From positions 18,735 through 82,734 of the forward strand of contig CAWBKD010000014.1 of the NCBI GenBank assembly GCA_963789225.1: a stretch of 64,000 nucleotides of DNA, in the 5' to 3' direction. Below the pieces are notes generated by a model that ran no database searches, was not told the DNA's origin, and saw only the letters and a program-made list of their open reading frames with translations. Position 1 is the first letter of the stretch; each line of letters starts with the position of its first letter. The translations under genes were made by a program, and so were the position numbers. Source of the DNA: Palsa-504 sp963789225 (GTDB taxonomy: Bacteria; Actinomycetota; Actinomycetes; Streptosporangiales; Streptosporangiaceae). Of the stretch, positions 23,169 through 31,782 are shown piece after piece.

Positions 23169-25832
23169 TCAGCGCAACTTCCGCAGGAACGGGTCCTGCG
23201 GCCGGTACGGCGCGGCCCTGATCCGCGCATCTACCACGAACACGCCGTCCGCCCGGGCGATGACCGGGTTGAGATCCAACTCGGTGACCTCAGGCAGGTC
23301 ATCAGCCAGCCGCGACACGCGCAGCAGCAGCGCGCGCAGCGCCCCGAGGTCGACACCCGTGCTCCCGTGCTGCCCGAGCAGGAGCGGCGCGGCGCGGATC
23401 CCACGGATCAGCTTGTCCGCGTCCACGTCGGTCAGCGGCGTGAGCCGCTCCGCGCGGTCGGCCAGCACCTCGGTTGCCTGGCCGCCGAGCCCGAACACCA
23501 CCAGCGGGCCGAACACGTGGTCATCGGCTACCCCCACGGTCACCTCGGTTCCGTCGGCGATCATCGGCTGCACCAGGACCTGGCGCTGCCGCGCGCCGAA
23601 CCGGTCCGCCAGCCTGCGATACGCCCCTCGGACGTCGGTTTCGGTGCGCAGGTCGAGCTCGACCGCGCCCGCGTCGGCCTTGTGCGCGAGCCCGGGCACG
23701 TCGGCCTTGAGCACGACCGGGCCAGCCGTCGCCTCGAACGCGCGGACGGCCTCGTCTTCGCTGCCGGCCATGGTGAGCTGAGCAAGCGGTATGCCGTAGC
23801 AGCGCAGCAGCTCGGCGGTCAGCTCCGGCGGCATCCAGCCGCCGCCGAGCGTGGCGCGGAAGAACCCGCGCAGCACCGCGCGGGCGTCCTCGGTCCTGAC
23901 GTCGGGGAAGCTGGGTACCTGGCCGCAGGGCTCGGCACGCCAGGCCCCGTACCTGGCCGCGCGGGCCACGGCGGCCGCCGCCGCCTCCGGGTACCCGTAG
24001 GCGGGAATCTGGTCATCGGCCCCGAGCCGGCGGATCAGCCGGACCGCTTCCGGCTGGTTGAGCACGACCGCGGCGAGCGGGACCGGGACGTCAGCCTGCT
24101 GGATGGCCGTGAGCAGGTCGCCGGTGGCGCCGGTCGGCAGCACGGCCGCGATGATCGCGTCAACCTCGTCGCAGGCCGCGAGCAGCTCAAGACACCGCCG
24201 GAAGCTCTCGCCGGATACCGTGGCCGTGGTGTTCACCGGGCCGCCGACAGCGCCGCCGTCCGGCAGCAACGCGCGCAACCGGCGGCTGGTCGGGCCGTCC
24301 GGGCGGTGCACGGTCAGGCCGAGATCGGTGCAGGCGTCCGCCGTGAGCATCCCGGCGCTGCCGACGTTGGACACGATCGCGACCCCCAGGCCCGCGGGGA
24401 CCGGCTGGCTGGCCAGCATCGCGGTAGCCTCAAGCAGGTCACCGAAGCCCGGTACGGCGATGACCCCGGCCTGCTCGAACAAGGCGTCCGCGGACCGCCC
24501 GGCCTGGACCGCGAGCACGGGCATGCTGGCGCTCACCCGCCGCGCCGTCCGCGCGAATTTGCGCGGGTTGCCGAACGACTCGATATACAGCACGGCGACC
24601 TTGCTTACGCCGTCACGCTCCCACCACATCAGCATGTCGTTGCCCGACACGTCGAGCTTGTCGCCCACCGAGGCGAACGAGGAGATCCCGATCCCTAGCC
24701 GGGACAGCTGGTCGACCATGGCGAAGCCCAGGCCCCCGGACTGCATGACCAGGCCGGCCACGCCATCCCGCGGGTGGTGGGCGGCGAACGTGGCGTCCAG
24801 GCCGATGCCGGGTACGGCCACGCCGAAGCAGTCCGGGCCGACCAGCCGCATGCCGTGCCTGCGGCACGCGGCGAGCAGGTCGGCGCAGGCCGCGGCGTCG
24901 AGCCCGGCGGTGATCACGACCAGGGACCGCACGCCGCGCTGGCCGCACTGTTCCGCCACGTCGAGCACGGCCGCGGCGGGCACCGCGATCACCGCCAGGT
25001 CGGCCGGCTCGGGCAGGTCACGCACGGAGGGCAGGCACCGTTCGCCGCCGATCTGCCTGGCCCGGGGGTGGACCACGTACAGGCGGCCGGCGTACCCGCC
25101 GGTGCGGAGGTTGTCCAGGATGGCCCGGCCCACCGTCCCCCGCTGCCGGCTCGCGCCGATCACCGCGACCGACTCCGGGGCAAGTACGTGCCGCAGGCTG
25201 GCAATGTCCGCGCGCCGCTCCCGCTCGGCTACGGCGTTCAGGTAGCTGTCGAGGGTGGTGCCGCCGTTCTCGGCAGGGAGGGGAAACGTCATCTCCACGA
25301 CCCCGCCCGCGTAGTGCCGGTGAACCGGCAGCCCGGCGTCGGTGAACACCTTCAGCATCGCCGTGTTCTCCATCAGGGTCTCTGCCGTGAAGGTGGTGAT
25401 CTGGTGACTCCGGGCGAGCGAGACCAGATGCTCGAGCAGCAGGGTGGCGATGCCCTTGTGGTGCATGTGGTCCGCCACCGCGAATGCGACCTCCACCACA
25501 CGAGACCCGCCCGCGGCGGGCTGGCCGGGATCGGATCCCGAGACCCCGGGCTCGGCGAGCGCGTCGTAGCTGGAGCAGCCGACCACCTCGCCGTCCGCCA
25601 GGGCTAGCAGCGCCATGTGGCCGGGCCGGGGATCCCGGCAGATCCGCCGGGCCTCGACCTCGGCCGCCATCCGGCTGAGGTTGAAGAAACGCAGGTAGAG
25701 GTTGTCGGGGGACATCGCCTCGTACATGGCCCTGACCGCGCCGAAATCCGCCGGGTCGGCCGGGCGGATCTCGACCGTGCTGCCGTCGGCCAGCAGCGCG
25801 TACACGTGGCCGGCGGCCTGCGCGGGGCTCAT
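23169..25832 (-). CDS. GNAT lysine acetyltransferase fused to NDP-forming acyl-CoA synthetase domains (Pat, type II order)
   Basis: 887 residues. A GNAT acetyltransferase fills about residues 15-185 (VEVAFAVADHMHHKGIATLL is the acetyl-CoA loop). A CoA-binding Rossmann domain follows at about 210-310 (SVAVIGASRQRGTVGRAILD), then a succinyl-CoA-ligase-like domain (about 330-640) and an ATP-grasp domain (about 670-880). The order, GNAT first, is that of actinobacterial type II Pat enzymes, which acetylate lysines of acetyl-CoA synthetase and other enzymes. In the ligase domain, sequence runs from VLAVQAGRS straight to ADALFEQAGVI; the loop that carries the phospho-histidine in true ADP-forming synthetases seems deleted. 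That fits a sensory rather than catalytic ligase part. It is last in an operon with two CBS proteins and an alcohol dehydrogenase. Confidence 0.85.
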   Translation of the reverse strand: MSPAQAAGHVYALLADGSTVEIRPADPADFGAVRAMYEAMSPDNLYLRFFNLSRMAAEVEARRICRDPRPGHMALLALADGEVVGCSSYDALAEPGVSGSDPGQPAAGGSRVVEVAFAVADHMHHKGIATLLLEHLVSLARSHQITTFTAETLMENTAMLKVFTDAGLPVHRHYAGGVVEMTFPLPAENGGTTLDSYLNAVAERERRADIASLRHVLAPESVAVIGASRQRGTVGRAILDNLRTGGYAGRLYVVHPRARQIGGERCLPSVRDLPEPADLAVIAVPAAAVLDVAEQCGQRGVRSLVVITAGLDAAACADLLAACRRHGMRLVGPDCFGVAVPGIGLDATFAAHHPRDGVAGLVMQSGGLGFAMVDQLSRLGIGISSFASVGDKLDVSGNDMLMWWERDGVSKVAVLYIESFGNPRKFARTARRVSASMPVLAVQAGRSADALFEQAGVIAVPGFGDLLEATAMLASQPVPAGLGVAIVSNVGSAGMLTADACTDLGLTVHRPDGPTSRRLRALLPDGGAVGGPVNTTATVSGESFRRCLELLAACDEVDAIIAAVLPTGATGDLLTAIQQADVPVPLAAVVLNQPEAVRLIRRLGADDQIPAYGYPEAAAAAVARAARYGAWRAEPCGQVPSFPDVRTEDARAVLRGFFRATLGGGWMPPELTAELLRCYGIPLAQLTMAGSEDEAVRAFEATAGPVVLKADVPGLAHKADAGAVELDLRTETDVRGAYRRLADRFGARQRQVLVQPMIADGTEVTVGVADDHVFGPLVVFGLGGQATEVLADRAERLTPLTDVDADKLIRGIRAAPLLLGQHGSTGVDLGALRALLLRVSRLADDLPEVTELDLNPVIARADGVFVVDARIRAAPYRPQDPFLRKLR

Positions 25833-25853
25833 GCCCGTCCTTTCCGTCGACGA

Positions 25854-26537
25854 TCAGAAGTACAGGCCGGCGATCGACGCCTCGACCGGGTAGGCGAGCT
25901 CATCGCGTACCGCCACCACACCCTGGACGTGCCGGATCGCGTCCGCCAGCTCGTGGCCGAGTTTCGCGCTTTCCGGGTCGCCTTTTACGGTCACCACTCC
26001 GTCGCTGACGGACACGGTGAACAGCGCCGGGTCCATGCGGAACGAATGCAAGATCACCTCGTCGGTGATCTCGGCGAGGATCTCCTCGTCCGGGCGGTCG
26101 AAGACGGAGAGCAGGTCGGCGCGGCTGACGATGCCGACCAGGTAGCCGCCCGTGTCGACCACGGGAAGCCGCTTGACCTGCAAGCTGTACATCAGCCGGG
26201 CCGCGTGCTCGATCGTGTCCCCGGGCTTGACGGTAACCGCCGGGTGGGTCATCAGGTCGCCTGCGGTGAGGCCCTCAGCCTTCTGGTGCTCCTTGTGGTG
26301 CGCAATGCTGCCGAGCCTTCCCGGAATCCCGGCGTGCCCGTCGGCCAGCGCTTCCCTGGCCAGCATGTCGGCCCCAGACACGACGCCGATCACCTTCCCG
26401 TCATCGTCGATGACGGGGAACGCGCTCACCCGGTACTCGCGGAGCTTAACGGCCATCTCCTTGAAGGTCGCGCCGCGCCTGACCGCCACAATCTGGGTGG
26501 ACATGACGTCCTTGACGCTTCTCTTCATGATTCTCAT
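25854..26537 (-). CDS. Paired CBS-domain protein with C-terminal BON domain (Hrp1-like)
   Basis: 227 residues. CBS1 lies at about 5-60 (VKDVMSTQIVAVRRGATFKE), CBS2 at about 92-148 (TAGDLMTHPAVTVKPGDTIE), and a BON-type alpha/beta domain at about 152-218 ending HVQGVVAVRDELAYP. CBS pairs bind adenosine nucleotides; the two-CBS core resembles M. tuberculosis Hrp1, a DosR-regulon protein, and BON adds a phospholipid/partner-binding module. It sits between a close paralogue (24 bases upstream) and the Pat gene (21 bases downstream), so one mRNA is likely. Confidence 0.88.
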   Translation of the reverse strand: MRIMKRSVKDVMSTQIVAVRRGATFKEMAVKLREYRVSAFPVIDDDGKVIGVVSGADMLAREALADGHAGIPGRLGSIAHHKEHQKAEGLTAGDLMTHPAVTVKPGDTIEHAARLMYSLQVKRLPVVDTGGYLVGIVSRADLLSVFDRPDEEILAEITDEVILHSFRMDPALFTVSVSDGVVTVKGDPESAKLGHELADAIRHVQGVVAVRDELAYPVEASIAGLYF

Positions 26538-26561
26538 TCCCTTCTTCTTACGTTCCCGCCG

Positions 26562-27224
26562 TCAGTCGGCGGGCGGGTAGCTCAGCCGGTCGCGCACGGC
26601 GACCACGCCCTGAACGTGCCGGACCCGACGTAGGATCTCGTGGCCCACCACCGTGTTCCCCGGCGTGCCTTCCACGGTCACGACGCCGTCCTTTACCGCC
26701 ACCGTCAATCGCTTCGGGTCGAGGAGGAACTCGTCCCGCATCACGTCGTTGGTGATCTCGTCCCGGATTTCCTTGTCTGAGCGGTCGAAGACGGACAGTA
26801 CGTCTGCCCGGCTGATGATGCCGACCAGGCGGCCGGCCGCGCTGACCACGGGGAGCCTCTTGACCCTGCGTGTATACATCAGCCGGGCGGCGTGCTCCAC
26901 CGTGTCCTCGGGCCGGACGGTAACCGGAGGGCTCGTCATCAGGTCGCCCGCCGTGATCCCGCGCGCCTTCTCCTGTTCCCTGCGGCGCAGCAGGCCGGTG
27001 ATCATTCCCGGCATGCCGTCCTCGCCGCTGTCCAGGGCTTGCTTGGTCAGCAGGTCGGCTTCTGAGACGACGCCGATCACCTTTCTGTCGTCGTCCAGGA
27101 CAGGGAACGCGCTGAGCCGGTGCTCGCGCAGGGTGGCGACCATCTCCCGGAATGACGCGTCCTTCCTGGCCCAGATGACGCGGGTGGTCATGACGTCTTT
27201 GACGGTGGACTTCATCGCCGGCAC
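26562..27224 (-). CDS. Paired CBS-domain protein with C-terminal BON domain, paralogue
   Basis: 220 residues, same architecture as the downstream paralogue: CBS1 (VKDVMTTRVIWARKDASFRE), CBS2 (TAGDLMTSPPVTVRPEDTVE) and BON (VTVEGTPGNTVVGHEILRRV). It starts 10 bases after the alcohol dehydrogenase gene ends. The tandem pair presumably arose by duplication and may form heteromers. Confidence 0.88.
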   Translation of the reverse strand: MPAMKSTVKDVMTTRVIWARKDASFREMVATLREHRLSAFPVLDDDRKVIGVVSEADLLTKQALDSGEDGMPGMITGLLRRREQEKARGITAGDLMTSPPVTVRPEDTVEHAARLMYTRRVKRLPVVSAAGRLVGIISRADVLSVFDRSDKEIRDEITNDVMRDEFLLDPKRLTVAVKDGVVTVEGTPGNTVVGHEILRRVRHVQGVVAVRDRLSYPPAD

Positions 27225-27234
27225 CCCTTTCGCC

Positions 27235-28287
27235 TCAGCCGCTGAGGACGACCTTCAGCGCGCCGGTGTCGGCGGCGCGGGCGAAGACGTCGTAGGCCTC
27301 TTCGAACTCATCCAGGCCGAAGTGGTGGGTGACGAACCGCTTGGCGTTGACCTGGCCGCTGGTGATCAGGCGCATCAGGGCCGGGGTGGAGGAGGTGTCT
27401 ACCAGACCCGTGGTGATCGTGATGTCCCTGATCCACTGGTCTTCCAGGTGCAGCGTGGCCGCCTGGCCATGCACGCCGATGTTCGCGATCCGGCCGCAGG
27501 GCCTGATCAGCTTGACGGCCAGCTCGAACGTCGCGGGCGTGCCGACGGCCTCGATGGACACGTCCGCGCCGAGCCGCCCGGCCAGGTCCCCGGTCAGGTC
27601 CCTGATGACCCTCAGCGGGTCCTCGCGGGAGTTGTTCACGATCACGTCGGCGCCGAAGTACTTGGCCGCCTCGAGCCGACCGTCGGACAGGTCGATCGCC
27701 ACGATGTGCCTGGGGCTGAACAGCTGCGCTCCGGCGATCGCGGCCAGGCCGACCGGGCCGGCCCCGACAATGGCGACGACGTCACCCGGGCGCACGCCGC
27801 CGGCGAGGACGCCGACCTCGTAGCCGGTCGGCAGGATGTCGGCCAGCATGAGCATCTCCTCGTCGCTGACGCCGCTGGGAAGCTGGTAGGTGGACATGTC
27901 GGCGAACGGCACGCGCACGTACTCGGCCTGGGTGCCGTCGATCTTGTGCCCCAGGATCCAGCCTCCGCCGCCCAGGCACTGCCCGTAGCGGCCCTCGCGG
28001 CAGAACCGGCAGGTCCCGCACGCGCTGATGCAGGAGACCAGCACCCGGTCGCCCGGCGTCATCGTGTGCACGCCGTCGCCGACCTCCTCGACGGTTCCGA
28101 CGGCCTCGTGGCCAAGGATCCGGCCCGTGTGCACCGCGGGCACGTCGCCCTTGAGGATGTGCAGGTCGGTGCCGCAGATGGTGGTCGTGTCGACCCGCAC
28201 GATGGCGTCGCCGTCGTCGGTGATCTCCGGATCCGGCACCTCTTCCCAGGCCTTCTGACCGGGACCGTGATAAACCATGGCCTTCAT
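27235..28287 (-). CDS. Zinc-dependent alcohol dehydrogenase (medium-chain family)
   Basis: 350 residues. Catalytic zinc ligands are Cys in TICGTDLHIL and His/Glu in GHEAVGTVEE. The structural zinc lobe is CGTCRFCREGRYGQC. The Rossmann motif is VAIVGAGPVGLAAI. The substrate is probably a short-chain or aromatic alcohol/aldehyde, with NAD(H). First gene of the adh-CBS-CBS-pat operon. A DosR-box-like palindrome lies 64-77 bases upstream of the start, consistent with induction under low oxygen to dispose of reducing equivalents. Confidence 0.9.
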   Translation of the reverse strand: MKAMVYHGPGQKAWEEVPDPEITDDGDAIVRVDTTTICGTDLHILKGDVPAVHTGRILGHEAVGTVEEVGDGVHTMTPGDRVLVSCISACGTCRFCREGRYGQCLGGGGWILGHKIDGTQAEYVRVPFADMSTYQLPSGVSDEEMLMLADILPTGYEVGVLAGGVRPGDVVAIVGAGPVGLAAIAGAQLFSPRHIVAIDLSDGRLEAAKYFGADVIVNNSREDPLRVIRDLTGDLAGRLGADVSIEAVGTPATFELAVKLIRPCGRIANIGVHGQAATLHLEDQWIRDITITTGLVDTSSTPALMRLITSGQVNAKRFVTHHFGLDEFEEAYDVFARAADTGALKVVLSG

Positions 28288-28350
28288 GACTGCCTCCCAA
28301 GCTCATTGACTTCCATTACCAGCCTCGCCCTCACGCCCGGGCGGACGACA

Positions 28351-28364
28351 GGGCCGAAGGTCCG
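28351..28364. promoter_or_regulatory. DosR-box-like palindrome (GGGCC-GAAG-GTCCG)
   Basis: Eight of ten positions fit GGGAC-N4-GTCCC. It lies between the divergent adh operon (start 28287) and PNPOx gene (start 28445), in position to control both. Confidence 0.55.
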
Positions 28365-28444
28365 TTCCGGCCAGGTTGAAGGTCACGGCCACGGGGCAGG
28401 ACGCTAAGGTCTGTCTGGGAGCCGCAACCGGGGAAGGATCAGGC

Positions 28445-28867
28445 ATGGCTGACCGCGTCATCGAGGAGCTGGACGAGGCCGAGAGCCTGCGGCTGATTGC
28501 GCCGGGCGGTATCGGCCGCATCGCCTACGCCAGCCGGTTCGGTCCGGCCGTGCTGCCGGTGAACTACAAGTGGCACGAAGGGGCGATCGTGTTCCGGACC
28601 ACCCGGCACAGCGCGCTGGACGAGGACCTGCAGACCGGGATCGCGAGCGGAGATTACGTGGTGGCGTTCGAGATCGACGAGATCGACGTCCCCGGGCGCC
28701 AGGGCTGGAGTGTACTGATCCAGGGGCCCGCACACCACGTGGAAGCCGAGGCCGAACGCGAATCCGCAGTACGGGCAGGCGTAGAGCCGTGGCCGGGCGG
28801 GGACAGGGACATGTTCCTGCGGGTCACCCCGAACCGCATCACCGGCCGCCGGATCCGACCCACCTAA
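28445..28867 (+). CDS. PNPOx-like flavin/F420-binding split-barrel protein
   Basis: 140 residues from ATG 28445 (GGAAGG ribosome site). The split-barrel pattern is IAPGGIGRIAYASRFGPAVL, PVNYKWHEGAIVFRT, then GWSVLIQGPAHHV, ending RVTPNRITGRRI. Proteins of this group bind FMN or F420 and are abundant in DosR-type regulons. Four paralogues lie in this window. Confidence 0.8.
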   Translation: MADRVIEELDEAESLRLIAPGGIGRIAYASRFGPAVLPVNYKWHEGAIVFRTTRHSALDEDLQTGIASGDYVVAFEIDEIDVPGRQGWSVLIQGPAHHVEAEAERESAVRAGVEPWPGGDRDMFLRVTPNRITGRRIRPT

Positions 28868-29162
28868 CCGCCACCGACATCGCGGCGAACTCCGACTCCA
28901 CGTTGAGGAACTCGACGGCCAGCTCGCCTTCTTGACCATCGCGCTCAGCGCCTCGACGATGTGGGTCTGTAGAGTGATCGGGTGGCGGCCGGCCCAGGTG
29001 AGTGAGGGCCAGCGACGAGGCCGGGACTACGAGCAGCCGGTCGCGGTGGAAGCCTGCGACGAACTCCTCCAGTCCCAGTTCCGCGAAACCGCGTGCCGAG
29101 TTGATCAGCATGTAGCCCTCACGGCTGAGCCCCTTCCGTGATTCAGAGGTCTCTATCCGAGT
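28868..29162. other. About 300-base region without a confident gene
   Basis: A minus-strand frame (about 28839-29109) encodes MLINSARGFAELGLEEFVAG and further sequence without a recognisable family. Its 3' end overlaps the PNPOx gene, so it may be a decayed gene. Nothing else was seen. Confidence 0.35.
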
Positions 29163-29199
29163 CCTCCGGCCGGTGCCCGGAGCGGGCACCGGCCGGAGG
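29163..29199 (-). terminator. Long perfect hairpin, probable terminator
   Basis: A 17-base perfect GC-rich stem (29163-29179 with 29183-29199) closes a 3-base loop, 20 bases beyond the stop of the minus-strand gene at 29220. Confidence 0.8.
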
Positions 29200-29219
29200 C
29201 CCTTGCGGTGTGTTCGGGA

Positions 29220-29810
29220 TCATGCGTGCGTGACGGGGGTGCCGTCGATGACCTCGTGGAGAATCTCCGGGTGCTCACCCACGGTCAGGCTGGCCAGGGA
29301 GGCGAGCAGGGTCAGGCCGCCGAGGCCGAAGGCGATGAGGGCGGCGATGTACATGATCTGGGAGACCTTCCACCAGCCGTAGGCGTTCAGCAGCATGGAC
29401 CGCAGCGTGGTGCCCTTGAACACGGTCGCCACCTGGCCGGCCAGCGTGGTGTTGTTCGGCTGGGCCTGGGACAGCGTGGACAGCTGGGAGTAGGTCTTGC
29501 CGCCGCCGATCTCGCTCAGGTGGACGGCGATGAAGTGGTCAGCGTAGGCCTCGGCCTGCTGGCCGGTGAGCATCTGCTGCCCGGCGTACTGGGAGACGGA
29601 CGGGATCATGCTCGGGGTGATCTCGGTGCCCGCCTTGGGGTGCGCGAACGCGGACGCAGGCGGGAAGTAGATCTGCTGCTCGGCGAGCTGGCTCTGCACG
29701 GTGTTGTGCACGTAGGTGGATCCCCACAGCAGCAGGCCGCCGGCCACGGCCAGCAGCACCGCGGTGGCGAAGCCCGCGATGGCGAGCGTAAAACGAGAGT
29801 TGCGGCGCAT
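29220..29810 (-). CDS. Two-helix membrane protein, copy A of a duplicated gene
   Basis: 196 residues. One helix at about 10-32 and a second at about 150-175 enclose a ~115-residue extracytoplasmic domain (SQYAGQQMLTGQQAEAYADH, KTYSQLSTLSQAQPNNTTLA). No cysteine or metal motif was seen, and the family is not recognised. The first ~167 residues are identical to the product of 31039-31635; only the tails differ (GEHPEILHEVIDGTPVTHA here). The long terminator follows. Confidence 0.75.
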   Translation of the reverse strand: MRRNSRFTLAIAGFATAVLLAVAGGLLLWGSTYVHNTVQSQLAEQQIYFPPASAFAHPKAGTEITPSMIPSVSQYAGQQMLTGQQAEAYADHFIAVHLSEIGGGKTYSQLSTLSQAQPNNTTLAGQVATVFKGTTLRSMLLNAYGWWKVSQIMYIAALIAFGLGGLTLLASLASLTVGEHPEILHEVIDGTPVTHA

Positions 29811-29957
29811 CGTAATGCCTCCTGATCGGTGCGGGCCGGGTTCTCTCGGTCCGCTGTATTTGACCTTTCAACTGCGAGTCTTCCGCCTGCCCCGCCACCT
29901 CCGGCACGGCCAGACGTCACCAGGACACCGGGACCTCCGTCACAGAAAACCCAGGCC
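29303..29957. repeat. 655-base direct repeat, copy A
   Basis: This segment matches 31128-31782 at a constant offset of 1825, with no difference seen by eye. It covers most of the membrane gene plus its complete upstream region. It ends after CCCAGGCC in both copies. Confidence 0.85.
29930..29943. promoter_or_regulatory. DosR-box-like site GGGAC-CTCC-GTCAC upstream of membrane gene copy A
   Basis: Nine of ten half-site positions fit GGGAC-N4-GTCCC. It lies 120 bases upstream of the start at 29810 and is repeated at the same distance before copy B. Confidence 0.5.
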
Positions 29958-30031
29958 ACAGGACCGTGGATGAGATAAGGGGCAGCGGAAAATGGGGCCG
30001 CGACAAGCGCGGCCCTATGAGGTGCCCGGGG

Positions 30032-30916
30032 TCAGGCGGTCTGCGTCGGCTTGGTCTCGCTGAGCTCGTTCACTACGTCGACCACTCCGTCGACGTCCCA
30101 GATCATCCCGATCGTGAGATCGATGAGGTGGTGCCGGTCGGGTGCGGGCTCGATCGTGCCGGTCAGGGTCACGACGCCGTGGTGCACCGTCACGGTGATG
30201 GTCGCGGGCTCGTCGCAGGCGGTCTCGTGGAGGATTTCCTGGGCATCGTGGGCGATGTCGGGGTCAGGGCGCAGGAAGACGCTCAGCAGGTCGCGGCGGC
30301 TCACGATGCCGACCAGCTTGCCGTGCGCGTCGGTCACCGGCAGCCTCCTGACGTGATGCGTGTTCATCACGCGTGCTGCGGCCGGTATGGTCGCGTCGGG
30401 GCCGATGGTGATGGCCGGGGCGGTCATCAGGGTGCCGGCGGTCAGGCTCGCCTGCGGGTGCCTGCGGAGCCTGCGCCGGCCGGTCGTGGCGGCCATCCGG
30501 GCGCGCCTGGTCCGCTCGTCTTCCGCGGCGAGCAGATCCGCCTCGGAAACTACGCCGGCGACCTGGCGGCCCATCATGAGCACCGGCACGCCGCTGATCC
30601 GGTGCTGGGTCAGCAGGCGGTCGATTTCCTGGTACGGGGTGATCCGGTCGACGGTCACCACCGAGGTCGTCATCACGTCGCTGACCCTGCGAGCCCACAG
30701 GCGGCGCCGTGGCTCGTCACCCTGGCGGGCCGGCTGCGAGCGCGCCGAAGCGCGGGCCGGGGACCGATCCGCTGCGAGTTCCCCCAGATGTTCCTCCACC
30801 GTATCCAGCGCCCGGGTCACGTCGGAGCGAGTGGCCCTGCCGTGCAGGGACTCGTAGTACGCGGCACCGAGGTGGCGCAGCATGGCATCGAGGTAAACGT
30901 CGGTGCGCGCCATCAT
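30032..30916 (-). CDS. CBS-BON protein with an N-terminal helical extension
   Basis: 294 residues. Residues 1-75 form an Arg/Ala-rich helical extension (AMLRHLGAAYYESLHGRATR) absent from the other CBS proteins here. The CBS pair covers about 78-220 (VSDVMTTSVVTVDRITPYQE and TAGTLMTAPAITIGPDATIP), and a BON-type domain about 225-285. The extension may confer a partner or nucleic acid contact. It lies between the two identical membrane genes and is transcribed in the same direction, so it may form a functional cassette with them. Confidence 0.85.
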   Translation of the reverse strand: MMARTDVYLDAMLRHLGAAYYESLHGRATRSDVTRALDTVEEHLGELAADRSPARASARSQPARQGDEPRRRLWARRVSDVMTTSVVTVDRITPYQEIDRLLTQHRISGVPVLMMGRQVAGVVSEADLLAAEDERTRRARMAATTGRRRLRRHPQASLTAGTLMTAPAITIGPDATIPAAARVMNTHHVRRLPVTDAHGKLVGIVSRRDLLSVFLRPDPDIAHDAQEILHETACDEPATITVTVHHGVVTLTGTIEPAPDRHHLIDLTIGMIWDVDGVVDVVNELSETKPTQTA

Positions 30917-31038
30917 TGCTCACTTCCTTACTGAATTCCGCGAGCCGGGCCGCTCCGGCCGGCCTCCAATGGGGCTGGCCGGGAGCGGTTGCCGGCGATG
31001 GTGTGTTCTATTTGTGCACGGGATCGTCCGGGCTCGGG

Positions 31039-31635
31039 TCATGCAGCCTTGACGTGGGCCTTCTGGCCGGGCAGGGCGTCTGCCGTGGTGGCGGGCTTGC
31101 GGCCGGTGGCCAGGGCGAAGACGGAGCCGAGCAGGGTCAGGCCGCCGAGGCCGAAGGCGATGAGGGCGGCGATGTACATGATCTGGGAGACCTTCCACCA
31201 GCCGTAGGCGTTCAGCAGCATGGACCGCAGCGTGGTGCCCTTGAACACGGTCGCCACCTGGCCGGCCAGCGTGGTGTTGTTCGGCTGGGCCTGGGACAGC
31301 GTGGACAGCTGGGAGTAGGTCTTGCCGCCGCCGATCTCGCTCAGGTGGACGGCGATGAAGTGGTCAGCGTAGGCCTCGGCCTGCTGGCCGGTGAGCATCT
31401 GCTGCCCGGCGTACTGGGAGACGGACGGGATCATGCTCGGGGTGATCTCGGTGCCCGCCTTGGGGTGCGCGAACGCGGACGCAGGCGGGAAGTAGATCTG
31501 CTGCTCGGCGAGCTGGCTCTGCACGGTGTTGTGCACGTAGGTGGATCCCCACAGCAGCAGGCCGCCGGCCACGGCCAGCAGCACCGCGGTGGCGAAGCCC
31601 GCGATGGCGAGCGTAAAACGAGAGTTGCGGCGCAT
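31039..31635 (-). CDS. Two-helix membrane protein, copy B of a duplicated gene
   Basis: 198 residues, identical to the 29220-29810 product through the second helix, then a different tail (GSVFALATGRKPATTADALP). Copies differ only downstream of the repeat border at 31128, so the duplication replaced or swapped C-termini. Cytoplasmic tails of different sequence on identical sensor-like ectodomains could give different partners. Confidence 0.75.
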   Translation of the reverse strand: MRRNSRFTLAIAGFATAVLLAVAGGLLLWGSTYVHNTVQSQLAEQQIYFPPASAFAHPKAGTEITPSMIPSVSQYAGQQMLTGQQAEAYADHFIAVHLSEIGGGKTYSQLSTLSQAQPNNTTLAGQVATVFKGTTLRSMLLNAYGWWKVSQIMYIAALIAFGLGGLTLLGSVFALATGRKPATTADALPGQKAHVKAA

Positions 31636-31782
31636 CGTAATGCCTCCTGATCGGTGCGGGCCGGGTTCTCTCGGTCCGCTGTATTTGACCTTTCAACTGC
31701 GAGTCTTCCGCCTGCCCCGCCACCTCCGGCACGGCCAGACGTCACCAGGACACCGGGACCTCCGTCACAGAAAACCCAGGCC
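31128..31782. repeat. 655-base direct repeat, copy B
   Basis: Matches 29303-29957. Its right end touches the stop codon of the Rv1733c-like gene at 31783, so the border lies exactly at a gene end. Confidence 0.85.
31755..31768. promoter_or_regulatory. DosR-box-like site GGGAC-CTCC-GTCAC upstream of membrane gene copy B
   Basis: Identical to the site at 29930-29943 and 120 bases upstream of the start at 31635. Confidence 0.5.

Noticed and set aside
23148..24698. Long plus-strand open frame of 516 codons antisense to the acetyltransferase gene
   Set aside because: It is rich in Arg/Gly/His with no domain, lies fully opposite a gene with clear domains, and is the expected shadow in very high-GC DNA.
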